36,503 nt of DNA from assembly GCF_005930495.1 (NCBI RefSeq), contig NZ_SJEX01000051.1, forward strand, positions 1 to 36,503, given 5' to 3'. Below are positions 30,524 to 36,503 of this stretch, in pieces. The DNA comes from Modestobacter excelsi (lineage in GTDB: Bacteria; Actinomycetota; Actinomycetes; Mycobacteriales; Geodermatophilaceae). Made by a program: the position numbers and the translations under genes. A model generated the notes under the pieces. The model saw only the letters and a list, made by a program, of their open reading frames with translations. It did not search any database and had not been told where the DNA came from. The first letter of the stretch is position 1. Every line of letters starts with the position of its first letter.

Positions 30524-31699
30524 TTGAACGCGTCCAGCCCGAGCACGGGCGTGGGGTTCCTCGCCAAGGACCCCTGGAACCCTGCCATCCGCCGCGAGCA
30601 GATGATCGCCCGGCACCTGGTGCAGCGCGGCCTGCCGGTCCGCTTCGTGCAGGCACCGGCCGACGCCCGCCGGCTGCGCACCGACCCGGGCAACTGGTGG
30701 GCACACCTGCGCCGGGCCCGGTTCCAGACCGTCGCCCCCGGCATCACCGTGACCGAGCGCTCCACCGTCCAGCCGGGCCTACGCAGCCCGGCAGCCGAGC
30801 GCCTGGACGCCGGCCTGCTCGCGTCATTCCTGCGCCGCTCCGGCTGGGACCCGCAGCTGTCGGTGTTCATGCTGCCCTGGGAGTGGCGCGCCGCCCGCGC
30901 CCTGCCCGGCCGGCGGGTCTTCGACTGCACCGACGACTGGGCCCGGCTGCTCCCGCACGCCCGCGGGCTGCCCGACCAGCTGCGGCGGATCGCCGACGAG
31001 GCCGACGAGGTCGTCGTCGTCAACCCGGTGCTCACCGACCTCTTCCCGGGCCGGACACCGGTCGTCGTCCCCAACGGCACCGACGAGACGCTGCTGACCG
31101 CACGCCGGACGGCGGAGCGGCGTGAGCGGCACGCGGTGTACGTCGGCAGCGTCGCCGAGCGGTTCGACGTCGACCTGATCCGCGCGGTGCTCGCGGCGCT
31201 GCCCGACTGGACGCTCACCGTCCACGGCCAGCTCGTCTTCCCCGGCTCCGCGCACGCGCCCCGCGATCGCTTCCTCGCCTTGGAGCCGGAGACCGGTGGC
31301 CGGTTCCGCTACGAGGGCCTGCTGCCCCGGAACCGGCTGGCCGACGTGCTGGACGGCGCGACGGTCGGGCTCGTCCCCGACGTCGCCGGCATCGCGCTGG
31401 GCCAGTCGTCGATGAAGACCTACGACTACTGCGCGCGCGGCCTGCCCGTCATTGCGACCGCCGGGCACCTGGAGCACTCCGGCGAGACCCCGCCGCACAC
31501 CGCCGTCGTCGCGAATGCGCAGGAGATGGCCGCGGCGATGGTCGCCGCCGTCGACGAACCGGTCGGCTGCGCGAAGGAACGCATCGACTGGGCCGCCGAG
31601 CGCACCTGGAGCAGGCGCACCGACGCCTGGCTGGACGCCACCCTGGGCCGTCGTCCAGGCCGTGTGACAGGAGTGCACCCCGCGACCGATCCGCCCTAG
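30524..31699 (+). CDS. Glycosyltransferase (GT-B, GT4/GT1-like)
   Basis: 391 residues. N-terminal VGFLAKDPWNPAIRREQMIA and HLVQRGLPVRFVQAP, middle FDCTDDWARLLPHARG and EADEVVVVNPVLTDLFPGR, C-terminal HAVYVGSVAERFDVDLIRAV, FRYEGLLPRNRLADVLDGAT and a donor region with GQSSMKTYDYCARGLPVIAT. This matches the bacterial polysaccharide glycosyltransferases that keep a 'KtydYla.G.Pvv' donor motif. TTG 30524 is chosen because AGGAG lies eight bases upstream. It is divergent from the TupA-like gene. A 7-bp hairpin overlaps the end. Confidence 0.8.
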   Translation: MNASSPSTGVGFLAKDPWNPAIRREQMIARHLVQRGLPVRFVQAPADARRLRTDPGNWWAHLRRARFQTVAPGITVTERSTVQPGLRSPAAERLDAGLLASFLRRSGWDPQLSVFMLPWEWRAARALPGRRVFDCTDDWARLLPHARGLPDQLRRIADEADEVVVVNPVLTDLFPGRTPVVVPNGTDETLLTARRTAERRERHAVYVGSVAERFDVDLIRAVLAALPDWTLTVHGQLVFPGSAHAPRDRFLALEPETGGRFRYEGLLPRNRLADVLDGATVGLVPDVAGIALGQSSMKTYDYCARGLPVIATAGHLEHSGETPPHTAVVANAQEMAAAMVAAVDEPVGCAKERIDWAAERTWSRRTDAWLDATLGRRPGRVTGVHPATDPP

Positions 31700-31726
31700 C
31701 AGTCACCGTGTGTCGCCTATGACTGC
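31699..31726. terminator. Hairpin between the glycosyltransferase and the small ORF
   Basis: GCAGTCA / TGACTGC, a 7-bp stem with a 14-nt loop, beginning at the last base of the stop codon. It also covers the -35 position of the next promoter (TAGTTT at 31741), so it may be an operator instead. Confidence 0.45.
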
Positions 31727-31740
31727 ACTCAGCGTTGCCC

Positions 31741-31746
31741 TAGTTT
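31741..31746 (+). promoter_or_regulatory. -10 element TAGTTT of the 41-residue ORF
   Basis: TAGTTT, rare in this GC-rich context, ends six bases before ATG 31753; leaderless arrangement. Confidence 0.45.
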
Positions 31747-31752
31747 TCCGGC

Positions 31753-31878
31753 ATGACGACCACCGCTGTTGCTCCGGGCTCGAAATCCGCCGACCCGGCG
31801 ATCACCCTCGCCGACGCGCTGCAGTCCGGCTTCGCCGCCCAGCGCTCCGGTTGCCAGCGCACCCGCACCGCCCGCTGA
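31753..31878 (+). CDS. 41-residue hypothetical protein
   Basis: Translation starts MTTTAVAPGSKSADPAITLA and ends QRSGCQRTRTAR. There is no membrane helix; one Cys and a basic end are present. It has its own -10 with leaderless spacing and is followed by a hairpin terminator, which together argue that this is a true small gene. I do not recognise a family. Confidence 0.5.
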   Translation: MTTTAVAPGSKSADPAITLADALQSGFAAQRSGCQRTRTAR

Positions 31879-31908
31879 GGAGGGTCGGTAGCACCGCGCC
31901 ACCACCGG

Positions 31909-31933
31909 GACGCCCGCCGTCCACCCGGGCGTC
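31909..31933. terminator. Terminator hairpin after the 41-residue ORF
   Basis: GACGCCCG / CGGGCGTC, an 8-bp stem with a 9-nt loop, 30 bp past the stop. Confidence 0.6.
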
Positions 31934-32003
31934 ACCCCGCCGAGCGACGTGATCTTGGTCACCCGGACGATCGGATCTCGCTTTACCGGCCGGCTGACCG
32001 CAT

Positions 32004-32018
32004 GATCACCGGGTGATC
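32004..32018. promoter_or_regulatory. Palindrome over the start codon of the 55-residue ORF
   Basis: GATCACC-G-GGTGATC is a perfect 15-nt palindrome that includes the GTG at 32013. It could be an operator or act as an RNA hairpin over the start. Confidence 0.4.
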
Positions 32019-32180
32019 CGACTCCTCGAGGGCGTCCTGGCCGGCCCCCGGCCCACCACCCGCTCCGACGCGGGCCGCACCGACTGGCACCTGCACCGCT
32101 ACGGCTACGCGGGCGCCGACGCGTTCAGCGGCTCCTCGCTGTACCGCTGCCGCTGCGGCGTCGTCCGCCCCGCCATCTGA
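32013..32180 (+). CDS. 55-residue hypothetical protein with a CxC motif
   Basis: Translation begins VIRLLEGVLAGPRPTTRSD, continues with WHLHRYGYAGADAFSGSS and ends LYRCRCGVVRPAI. The Cys pair and two His could bind a metal, like half of a zinc ribbon. The GTG start overlaps a palindrome, and CATGAT six bases upstream could be a -10. Codon composition looks coding. It lies 36 bp before the APS kinase gene on the same strand and might be co-transcribed with it. Confidence 0.55.
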   Translation: MIRLLEGVLAGPRPTTRSDAGRTDWHLHRYGYAGADAFSGSSLYRCRCGVVRPAI

Positions 32181-32216
32181 GCTGCCCCCACCGCACCGGC
32201 TTGCCAGACTGCAGCC

Positions 32217-33245
32217 ATGGCCCTCCCCCGGACCCGGCTGTCGCACGTCCAGCTGGCTGACCTGGCCCGGCACGCCTTCGGCCTGACGCCCGGCCCACCC
32301 GACCTCGCCCCGGACACCGAGTTCGAGGACGCCGAGGGCGTCTTGGTCGCCACCACCGGCCCCGACGGGCTCGCCGTCCACGAGATCCCGCGCTGGCGCT
32401 CGCCGGCGAGCGTCCGCGCCGAGCTGCAGGCGCGCGGCTGGACCGAGCCGGCCGCCTGGGTGGGCACCCCGCCGGAGAGCGACGCCGGCCTGCCCGACCG
32501 ACTGCTGGTGCTGCTGCCGGTGGCCGGCACCGCCCCGGACTCCGCGGTCATCTCCCTCGGTGCCGCCGTGTGGGCCGACCGCACGGTCGGGCGGGAGACG
32601 ATCGTCGTCCCGGTGCCGGTGACCGCCGCGGACCCGGAGGTGACCTGGCTGGAGCTCGCCGCCGCCTACGGCGCCGGGCCGGTGGCCAGCCACGTCGACC
32701 CGGCACCGCCGCACACCGGCGGGCGCGCGGTGATGTTCACCGGGCTGTCCGGCGCCGGGAAGTCGACGATCGCCAGCAAGCTGGTCGAGCTGCTGCTCGA
32801 GGGCGGGCACACGGTCACGCTGCTGGACGGCGACGAGGTGCGCACCCACCTGTCCGCTGGGCTGGGGTTCTCCAAGGCCGACCGGGACACCAACGTGCGC
32901 CGGATCGGCTGGGTGGCCGCGCAGATCGCCAAGCACGGCGGGTTGGCGGTGTGCGCGCCGATCGCGCCCTACGCCGCCACCCGCGCCGACGCCCGCCGGC
33001 TGGTGGAGGAGCAGGCCGGGCCGGGCTCGTTCGTCCTGGTGCACGTGGCGACGCCGCTGGAGGAGTGCGAGGCGCGGGACCGGAAGGGCCTGTACGCGAA
33101 GGCCCGCCGCGGGGAGATCGCCGAGTTCACCGGGATCAGCGACCCGTACGAGGAGCCCACCGACGCGGAGCTGACGATCGACACCCGCTCGTCGAGCGTC
33201 GAGCAGAGCGCCCGGCGGGTGCTGGACTACCTCGGCGGCAGCTGA
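32217..33245 (+). CDS. cysC: Adenylyl-sulfate (APS) kinase with N-terminal extension
   Basis: 342 residues. Residues ~172-342 are a full APS kinase: P-loop FTGLSGAGKSTIASKL, LDGDEVRTHLSAGLGFSKAD, RDTNVRRIGWVA, CAPIAPYAATRADAR, KGLYAKARRGEIAEFTGISD and the closing TIDTRS. It phosphorylates APS to PAPS in sulfate activation. The ~170-residue N-terminal domain (begins LSHVQLADLARHAFGLTPG) is not part of the kinase and is not one I can name. Its position recalls ATP-sulfurylase/APS-kinase fusions, but no sulfurylase HxGH motif is seen. The end overlaps the convergent membrane-protein gene by 19 bp. Confidence 0.88.
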   Translation: MALPRTRLSHVQLADLARHAFGLTPGPPDLAPDTEFEDAEGVLVATTGPDGLAVHEIPRWRSPASVRAELQARGWTEPAAWVGTPPESDAGLPDRLLVLLPVAGTAPDSAVISLGAAVWADRTVGRETIVVPVPVTAADPEVTWLELAAAYGAGPVASHVDPAPPHTGGRAVMFTGLSGAGKSTIASKLVELLLEGGHTVTLLDGDEVRTHLSAGLGFSKADRDTNVRRIGWVAAQIAKHGGLAVCAPIAPYAATRADARRLVEEQAGPGSFVLVHVATPLEECEARDRKGLYAKARRGEIAEFTGISDPYEEPTDAELTIDTRSSSVEQSARRVLDYLGGS

Positions 33246-34093
33246 AGGCCGGTGGGCCGGGGCCCCACCACGCCGGGGGCGTCGATCGTCTGCGCGTCGG
33301 CCTGACGGCGGAGCAGCCAGGCGGCGGGGAGCACGAGCCGCGGTGCGACACCGACCAGGACGGCGGTGAGGACGGCGATCGCGCCGAACGCCTCACCGGT
33401 CTCCTCGATGAAGGTCGCGGCGGCGGTCCAGTAGGCGCTGGCGCCGGCGTGCCCGATGAGCGAGGTGACACCGGACAGGCCGACGGCGGCGGAGGCGTAG
33501 AGGCCGAACGCGATGAGCATCCGGCGCCGGTCGCGGCGCTCGGTGCGGCTGAGCCACCACAGCCCGACCAGGACGACGGCGACGACGACGGCGCTGAGCA
33601 GGGTGGCGAGCAGCGGGCGATCGCCGAGCCCGAGCGCGCTGATGGCGCCGGAGTGGACGGTCCCACCGGCCTTGATCTGGCCGACGAGCGCGGCGATGAG
33701 TGCGACGGCGACCCACCACGGCCGGCGTGCGGGAGCGCGGGCGGCGCCGGCGGCGGCGGCCACGGCGGCGGCGAGGAACAGCCCGGCGACGAACATGCGG
33801 GGCAGCGACAGCGGGGCGTCCATCGACCAGAGCCGGGCGGTGTGCTCGTGGCCGGAGGTGCGGACGAGGAAGCCGCCGGTCTCGAGGGCGGCGGCAGTGA
33901 GCAGCAGCGCGAAGGTCAGCGGCGGCACCGGGATGCGCCGCCGGGTGCGCACCGGCGCGGCGACGGGCGCCTGTGCCAGGCCGAGGGTCGAGCGCTCCCG
34001 CCGGTCGGCCTTGTGCAGCGCCATCCCGATCAACGGGGCGACGACGACCGACAACCCCACCCAGCCCACGAGAGCCCAGCCCCACCACGCCAT
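33227..34093 (-). CDS. Multi-pass membrane protein with MAWW...ADRRE module
   Basis: 288 residues from ATG 34093 (GTG 34111 is possible). The first ~35 residues, MAWWGWALVGWVGLS through HKADRRE, are a single helix ending in ADRRE, closely like the 52-residue protein at 35413-35571. After a short basic linker, the remaining ~235 residues have six to seven helices and match the protein at 25771-26412: SLPRMFVAGLFLAAAV, LIAFGLYASAAVGLSGVTSL and AAATFIEETGEAFGAIAV. Function unknown; the buried acidic pair suggests ion or proton handling. Convergent with cysC. Confidence 0.72.
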   Translation of the reverse strand: MAWWGWALVGWVGLSVVVAPLIGMALHKADRRERSTLGLAQAPVAAPVRTRRRIPVPPLTFALLLTAAALETGGFLVRTSGHEHTARLWSMDAPLSLPRMFVAGLFLAAAVAAAAGAARAPARRPWWVAVALIAALVGQIKAGGTVHSGAISALGLGDRPLLATLLSAVVVAVVLVGLWWLSRTERRDRRRMLIAFGLYASAAVGLSGVTSLIGHAGASAYWTAAATFIEETGEAFGAIAVLTAVLVGVAPRLVLPAAWLLRRQADAQTIDAPGVVGPRPTGLQLPPR

Positions 34094-34151
34094 GCAGTGG
34101 TCATCGGTCACGTCGGGACGGACCTTGACCGATATCGGCCTGTCTTCCCCC

Positions 34152-34157
34152 TACCGT
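34152..34157 (+). promoter_or_regulatory. -10 element TACCGT of arr
   Basis: TACCGT lies 31 bp before GTG 34189. TTGACC at 34125-34130 is a possible -35, but the 21-bp spacing is long. Confidence 0.4.
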
Positions 34158-34188
34158 GACGGCTGTGACATCGGGAGAGGGCACACAC

Positions 34189-34626
34189 GTGCCCGTCACC
34201 TATGACCACTGGGAGCACGTCGAGGGGCCGTTCTTCCACGGGACGAAGGCCACGCTCCAGGTCGGCGACGAACTGGTCCCCGGCCACGGTTCCAACTACC
34301 AGGACGGCCGGGTGTCGAACAACATCTACTTCACCGCGGCCGTGGAGACCGCCGTCTGGGGAGCCGAGCTGGCCACGGCGCTGGCCGGCACCGGCGAGCG
34401 GGGACGCATCTACGTCGTCGAGCCGCTGGGCCCGTTCGAGGACGACCCGAACGTGACCGACAAGCGGTTCCCCGGCAACCCCACCCGGTCCTACCGCACC
34501 CGCTCTCCGCTGCGCGTCGTCGGCGAGCTGGACGACTGGCAGGGGCACTCGCCGGAGGTGCTGCAGGGGATGCTGGACAGCCTGGCCCGGCTGCGCGAGC
34601 AGGGCCTGGACGTCATCGAGGACTAG
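34189..34626 (+). CDS. arr: Rifamycin ADP-ribosyltransferase Arr
   Basis: 145 residues, the length and layout of Arr: EGPFFHGTKATLQVGDELVPG at the N-terminus, SNNIYFTAAVETAVWGAELA, RIYVVEPLGPFEDDPNVTDK, and the C-terminal FPGNPTRSYRTRSPLRVVGE. Arr transfers ADP-ribose from NAD to a hydroxyl of the rifamycin ansa chain and so inactivates the drug. GTG 34189 is chosen because AGAGGG is seven bases upstream; in-frame GTGs at 34156 and 34165 would add residues absent from the family. Its TAG shares CTAG with the convergent cysQ. Chromosomal arr genes are common in soil actinobacteria. Confidence 0.93.
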   Translation: MPVTYDHWEHVEGPFFHGTKATLQVGDELVPGHGSNYQDGRVSNNIYFTAAVETAVWGAELATALAGTGERGRIYVVEPLGPFEDDPNVTDKRFPGNPTRSYRTRSPLRVVGELDDWQGHSPEVLQGMLDSLARLREQGLDVIED

Positions 34627-35369
34627 CTGGCGGTGGCCTGCAGCGCGGTGAGCAGCCGGTCGGCCAGCTCGGGCCGGCAGATGAGCAGATCGGGCAGGTA
34701 CGGGTTCGGCCGGTTGTAGCGCAGCGGTGAGCCGTCGAGCCGGCTGGCGTGCAGCCCGGCGGCGCGGGCGACGGCGACCGGCGCCGCGGAGTCCCACTCG
34801 TACTGGCCGCCGCCGTGCACGTAGGCGTCGGTGTCGCCGCGGACGACGGACATCGCCTTCACCCCGGCCGACCCCAGAGCCACCAGCTCGGCGCCCAGCC
34901 GGCCGGCGAGGTCGGTGACCAGCGCCGGCGGGCGGCTCCGGCTGACCGCCAGCCGCATCGGCCCGTCCGAGCGGGAGGGGGTCTCGGCCACGTCGACGGT
35001 GCTCAGCGTGGTGCCCTCGGCGGGGAGGGCAACGGCGCCGGCAGTCAGCTCGCCGCGCTCCCACAGGGCGACGTGCACGGCCCAGTCGGTGCGGTCGAGC
35101 TCGGAGAACTCCCGGGTGCCGTCGAGCGGATCGACGATCCACACCCGGTCGGAGACCAGCCGGATCGGGTCGTCGGCACCCTCCTCGGAGAGGACGGCGT
35201 CGTCCGGGCGCAGCGCGGCGAGCCGGTCGAGGAGGAAGCGGTGAGTCTCGGCGTCACCGGCGGCCTTGCGCTCGGTGGCGTCAGCGAAGTCGCGAGCGCG
35301 AACCTGCAGCAGCAGCTCCCCCGCCTCGCGGGCGAGCTGGGCGGCGGTCTGGTGGTCGGAGGAGGTCAA
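34623..35369 (-). CDS. cysQ: 3'(2'),5'-bisphosphate nucleotidase CysQ-like
   Basis: 248 residues of the inositol-monophosphatase fold. Metal-binding motifs are LSEEGADD, VDPLDGTREFSELDRTDWAVHV (DPLDGT) and the C-terminal GQYEWDSAAPVAVARAAGLH (WDxxA). The QYEWD context and RLDGSPLRYNRP fit CysQ, which turns PAP into AMP, the waste product of PAPS use; inositol monophosphatase activity is possible. The TTG start has GGAAG seven bases upstream. An APS kinase gene lies 1.4 kb away, so sulfate activation and PAP recycling are neighbours, though not one operon. Confidence 0.88.
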   Translation of the reverse strand: MTSSDHQTAAQLAREAGELLLQVRARDFADATERKAAGDAETHRFLLDRLAALRPDDAVLSEEGADDPIRLVSDRVWIVDPLDGTREFSELDRTDWAVHVALWERGELTAGAVALPAEGTTLSTVDVAETPSRSDGPMRLAVSRSRPPALVTDLAGRLGAELVALGSAGVKAMSVVRGDTDAYVHGGGQYEWDSAAPVAVARAAGLHASRLDGSPLRYNRPNPYLPDLLICRPELADRLLTALQATAS

Positions 35370-35412
35370 CGTCGGTCTTCCGTCGGGGGCGATGACCCAT
35401 CCTCGCCGTTCG

Positions 35413-35571
35413 TCAGCGCGTCGGCGTCAGCGACCAGTCATCCGGGACGAAGACCTGTGCCCGCGGGGCCCGCTCCCGGCGATCCGCCACGGCCGTCGCT
35501 GCGCCCACCAGCAGACCAACGGCAACCGCGATCACCATCCAGGCCACCAGGGCTACGAGCCACCACGCCAT
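35413..35571 (-). CDS. Small single-pass membrane protein with MAWW...ADRRE module
   Basis: 52 residues: MAWWLVALVAWMVIAVAVGL, then LVGAATAVADRRERAP and a polar tail ending DDWSLTPTR. One helix with an N-terminal Trp pair and the ADRRE segment at the membrane face, the same module as the N-terminus of the 33227-34093 protein. GGGGGAG lies seven bases before the ATG, which decides this start over longer frames. Function unknown. Confidence 0.65.
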   Translation of the reverse strand: MAWWLVALVAWMVIAVAVGLLVGAATAVADRRERAPRAQVFVPDDWSLTPTR

Positions 35572-36035
35572 CGGACTCTCCCCCATAGGCGGTTCCCACG
35601 ATTGTGTCCGCGGAGCCGCTGGGCGAAACATCCGGCTGGGCTTGTGGGCGCGCCCACGAGCTGTGACTGGTGCCCATTCCGAGCCCCGTGTAACTCAGCC
35701 AGCGAGCCCTTCCATGACCAGCGGGCCCAGCCGCTCACGCACAGTAGTTGCGCGGTCATACAAGTGGTTCCAGGGGCTCGAGACCTGCCGGTCACGCGCT
35801 CGCAGGGCTGGTTCCGGTACTGGAACTACTCGCGGACCCTCACCCACGGTGAGGTTCCGCCGCGCGGCGTGATGGCCAGGCGCGGACCTGTTGCCCTTTC
35901 CGAGGCCAGGCAAGAGTGTGCCCTCCTGCACGTTCCACGGCGAGCGATCGGTCGCCCGCGGATGGCGACGTGACCGGGAGAGACCAGTTGATCCGGGCGG
36001 TTGCGCGACGAGGACGGGAGACCACGGGGACGCCG
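35572..36035. other. 464-bp stretch without a convincing gene
   Basis: Only low-quality frames are open here. It holds a 14-bp palindrome GTGGGCGCGCCCAC (35644-35657, extendable to 20 nt with one wobble), an inverted pair GTTCC/GGAAC at about 35813-35828, and a hairpin CCTCACC/GGTGAGG with loop CAC (35838-35854). GGTTCC recurs several times. The structures suggest a regulatory RNA or a decayed gene. Confidence 0.4.
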
Positions 36036-36419
36036 ATGGCGGCCCGTGGTCGCTTCGCCGTCCCATGGTCCGCCCGCACGTGGCGGCGGAGCCTGGCCGC
36101 TGCCGGGCTGTTCGCCGTGGGTCTGTGGGCGCTCCTCATCAGCGTGACCGCCCCCGCGCGCGCCGCCCAGGACACGAGTGCCTCAGCGGTCGCCGACGTC
36201 CCAGCTGTCGACGACGTGCCGGCAGCGACCCCAGCCGAGGCTGCTCCCTCGCAGTCGACGCCGCCCGCCGTCAGCACGGCGCCGCCCTCGCCCGTTGCGT
36301 CGTCGAGCCCGTCGAGCCCGTCGAGCCCGGCGAGCCCGGCGAGCCCGTCGAGCCCGTCGAGCCCGTCGAGCCCGGCCGAGCCCCCTGCGCGCGTGGAAAC
36401 CGCTGATGGGCCGCCGTGA
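36036..36419 (+). CDS. Exported Pro/Ser-rich protein with SSP repeats
   Basis: 127 residues. A basic N-terminus and the hydrophobic segment SLAAAGLFAVGLWALLISVT ending at APARAA form a signal peptide. After an acidic/Ala linker comes (S-S/A-P)n, about nine tripeptides encoded by eight 9-bp repeats, then a short end VETADGPP. Such tails span or attach to the cell wall; no folded domain is seen. GGGGA is five bases before ATG 36036; GTG 35970 is a possible longer start. The protein might have lost its C-terminal domain. Confidence 0.55.
   Translation: MAARGRFAVPWSARTWRRSLAAAGLFAVGLWALLISVTAPARAAQDTSASAVADVPAVDDVPAATPAEAAPSQSTPPAVSTAPPSPVASSSPSSPSSPASPASPSSPSSPSSPAEPPARVETADGPP
36302..36373 (+). 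repeat. Eight tandem 9-bp repeats
   Basis: Units of GTCGAGCCC, with units 4 and 5 reading GGCGAGCCC. Each encodes one Ser-Ser-Pro (or Ala-Ser-Pro) step, so changes in copy number keep the frame. Confidence 0.9.
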
Positions 36420-36503
36420 GATCGGCCTTCACCCCGCGTGGGCTGCCCTCGTCGCTTGATGGGAAGCCCTCGTGAAAGGCCAGTCGGCCTGGCTCCCGCC
36501 AGC

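Noticed and set aside
32570-34159. 529-residue plus-strand frame over cysC and the membrane protein
   Set aside because: Gly/Arg-rich shadow of genes in other frames.
34112-34188. A rifamycin-associated element (inverted repeat) upstream of arr
   Set aside because: I looked for a GC-rich inverted repeat of that kind; only the short palindrome CCGATATCGG is present.
1-36503. CRISPR array, insertion sequence or prophage genes
   Set aside because: There are no regularly spaced repeats of 25-40 bp, no transposase or integrase motif and no phage structural gene; the 9-bp repeats at 36302 are coding.

Overview
This is about 36.5 kb of very GC-rich chromosomal DNA. The dense short-gap gene packing, the GTG/TTG starts and the gene content (DUF2630, CGNR regulator, TadA-associated protein, DUF6318 lipoprotein) point to an actinobacterium. 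I infer Geodermatophilaceae (Blastococcus/Geodermatophilus/Modestobacter) or a close relative; no rRNA or other taxonomic marker is present. There is no phage, insertion sequence or CRISPR array, and the window reads as a chromosome arm with local gene decay.

Layout. 1-6441: the tail of a secreted or kinase-like protein, tRNA-Ser(CGA), tadA, a scar made of two N-terminally deleted genes (TetR and DUF4386), a HAD hydrolase, the TadA-associated protein, a thioesterase, prephenate dehydrogenase, DUF2630, a LysR remnant and a UDP-glucuronate decarboxylase-like SDR. 6572-8227: a membrane-anchored substrate-binding/VWA protein. 8224-15954 (minus strand): a seven-gene operon in which every junction is a 4-nt ATGA/GTGA overlap. 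It encodes an ADP-heptose route (GmhA, HldE, and GmhB fused to a GT2 glycosyltransferase) with two GT9 heptosyltransferase-like proteins and two further glycosyltransferases. 16073-20450: MarR regulator, secreted anchored protein, FMN alpha-hydroxyacid oxidase, MBL hydrolase, small exported protein. 20526-20705: tRNA-Arg(ACG) and tRNA-Ser(GCT).

20795-24138: MFS transporter and CGNR regulator divergent around a 42-nt inverted repeat, then a PAP2/diacylglycerol-kinase fusion. 24277-25751: lipoprotein and PKD-like secreted protein with a lower-GC patch. 25771-29522: small membrane proteins, DoxX, PHP enzyme and a squalene-cyclase-like pseudogene. 29539-31699: TupA-like ATP-grasp and a divergent glycosyltransferase. 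31753-36419: two tiny ORFs, APS kinase, a membrane protein paralogous to the one at 25771, Arr, CysQ, and small membrane or exported proteins.

The most interesting unit is the heptose operon, because Gram-positive cells have no LPS. Its three biosynthetic enzymes could carry sedoheptulose-7-phosphate to ADP-D-glycero-D-manno-heptose, and its four glycosyltransferase proteins plus the GT2 domain could build a heptose-containing surface glycan or glycoprotein. A sigma-28/FliA-like promoter candidate lies just upstream. Two small palindromic repeat families and several deletion scars show ongoing genome remodelling.
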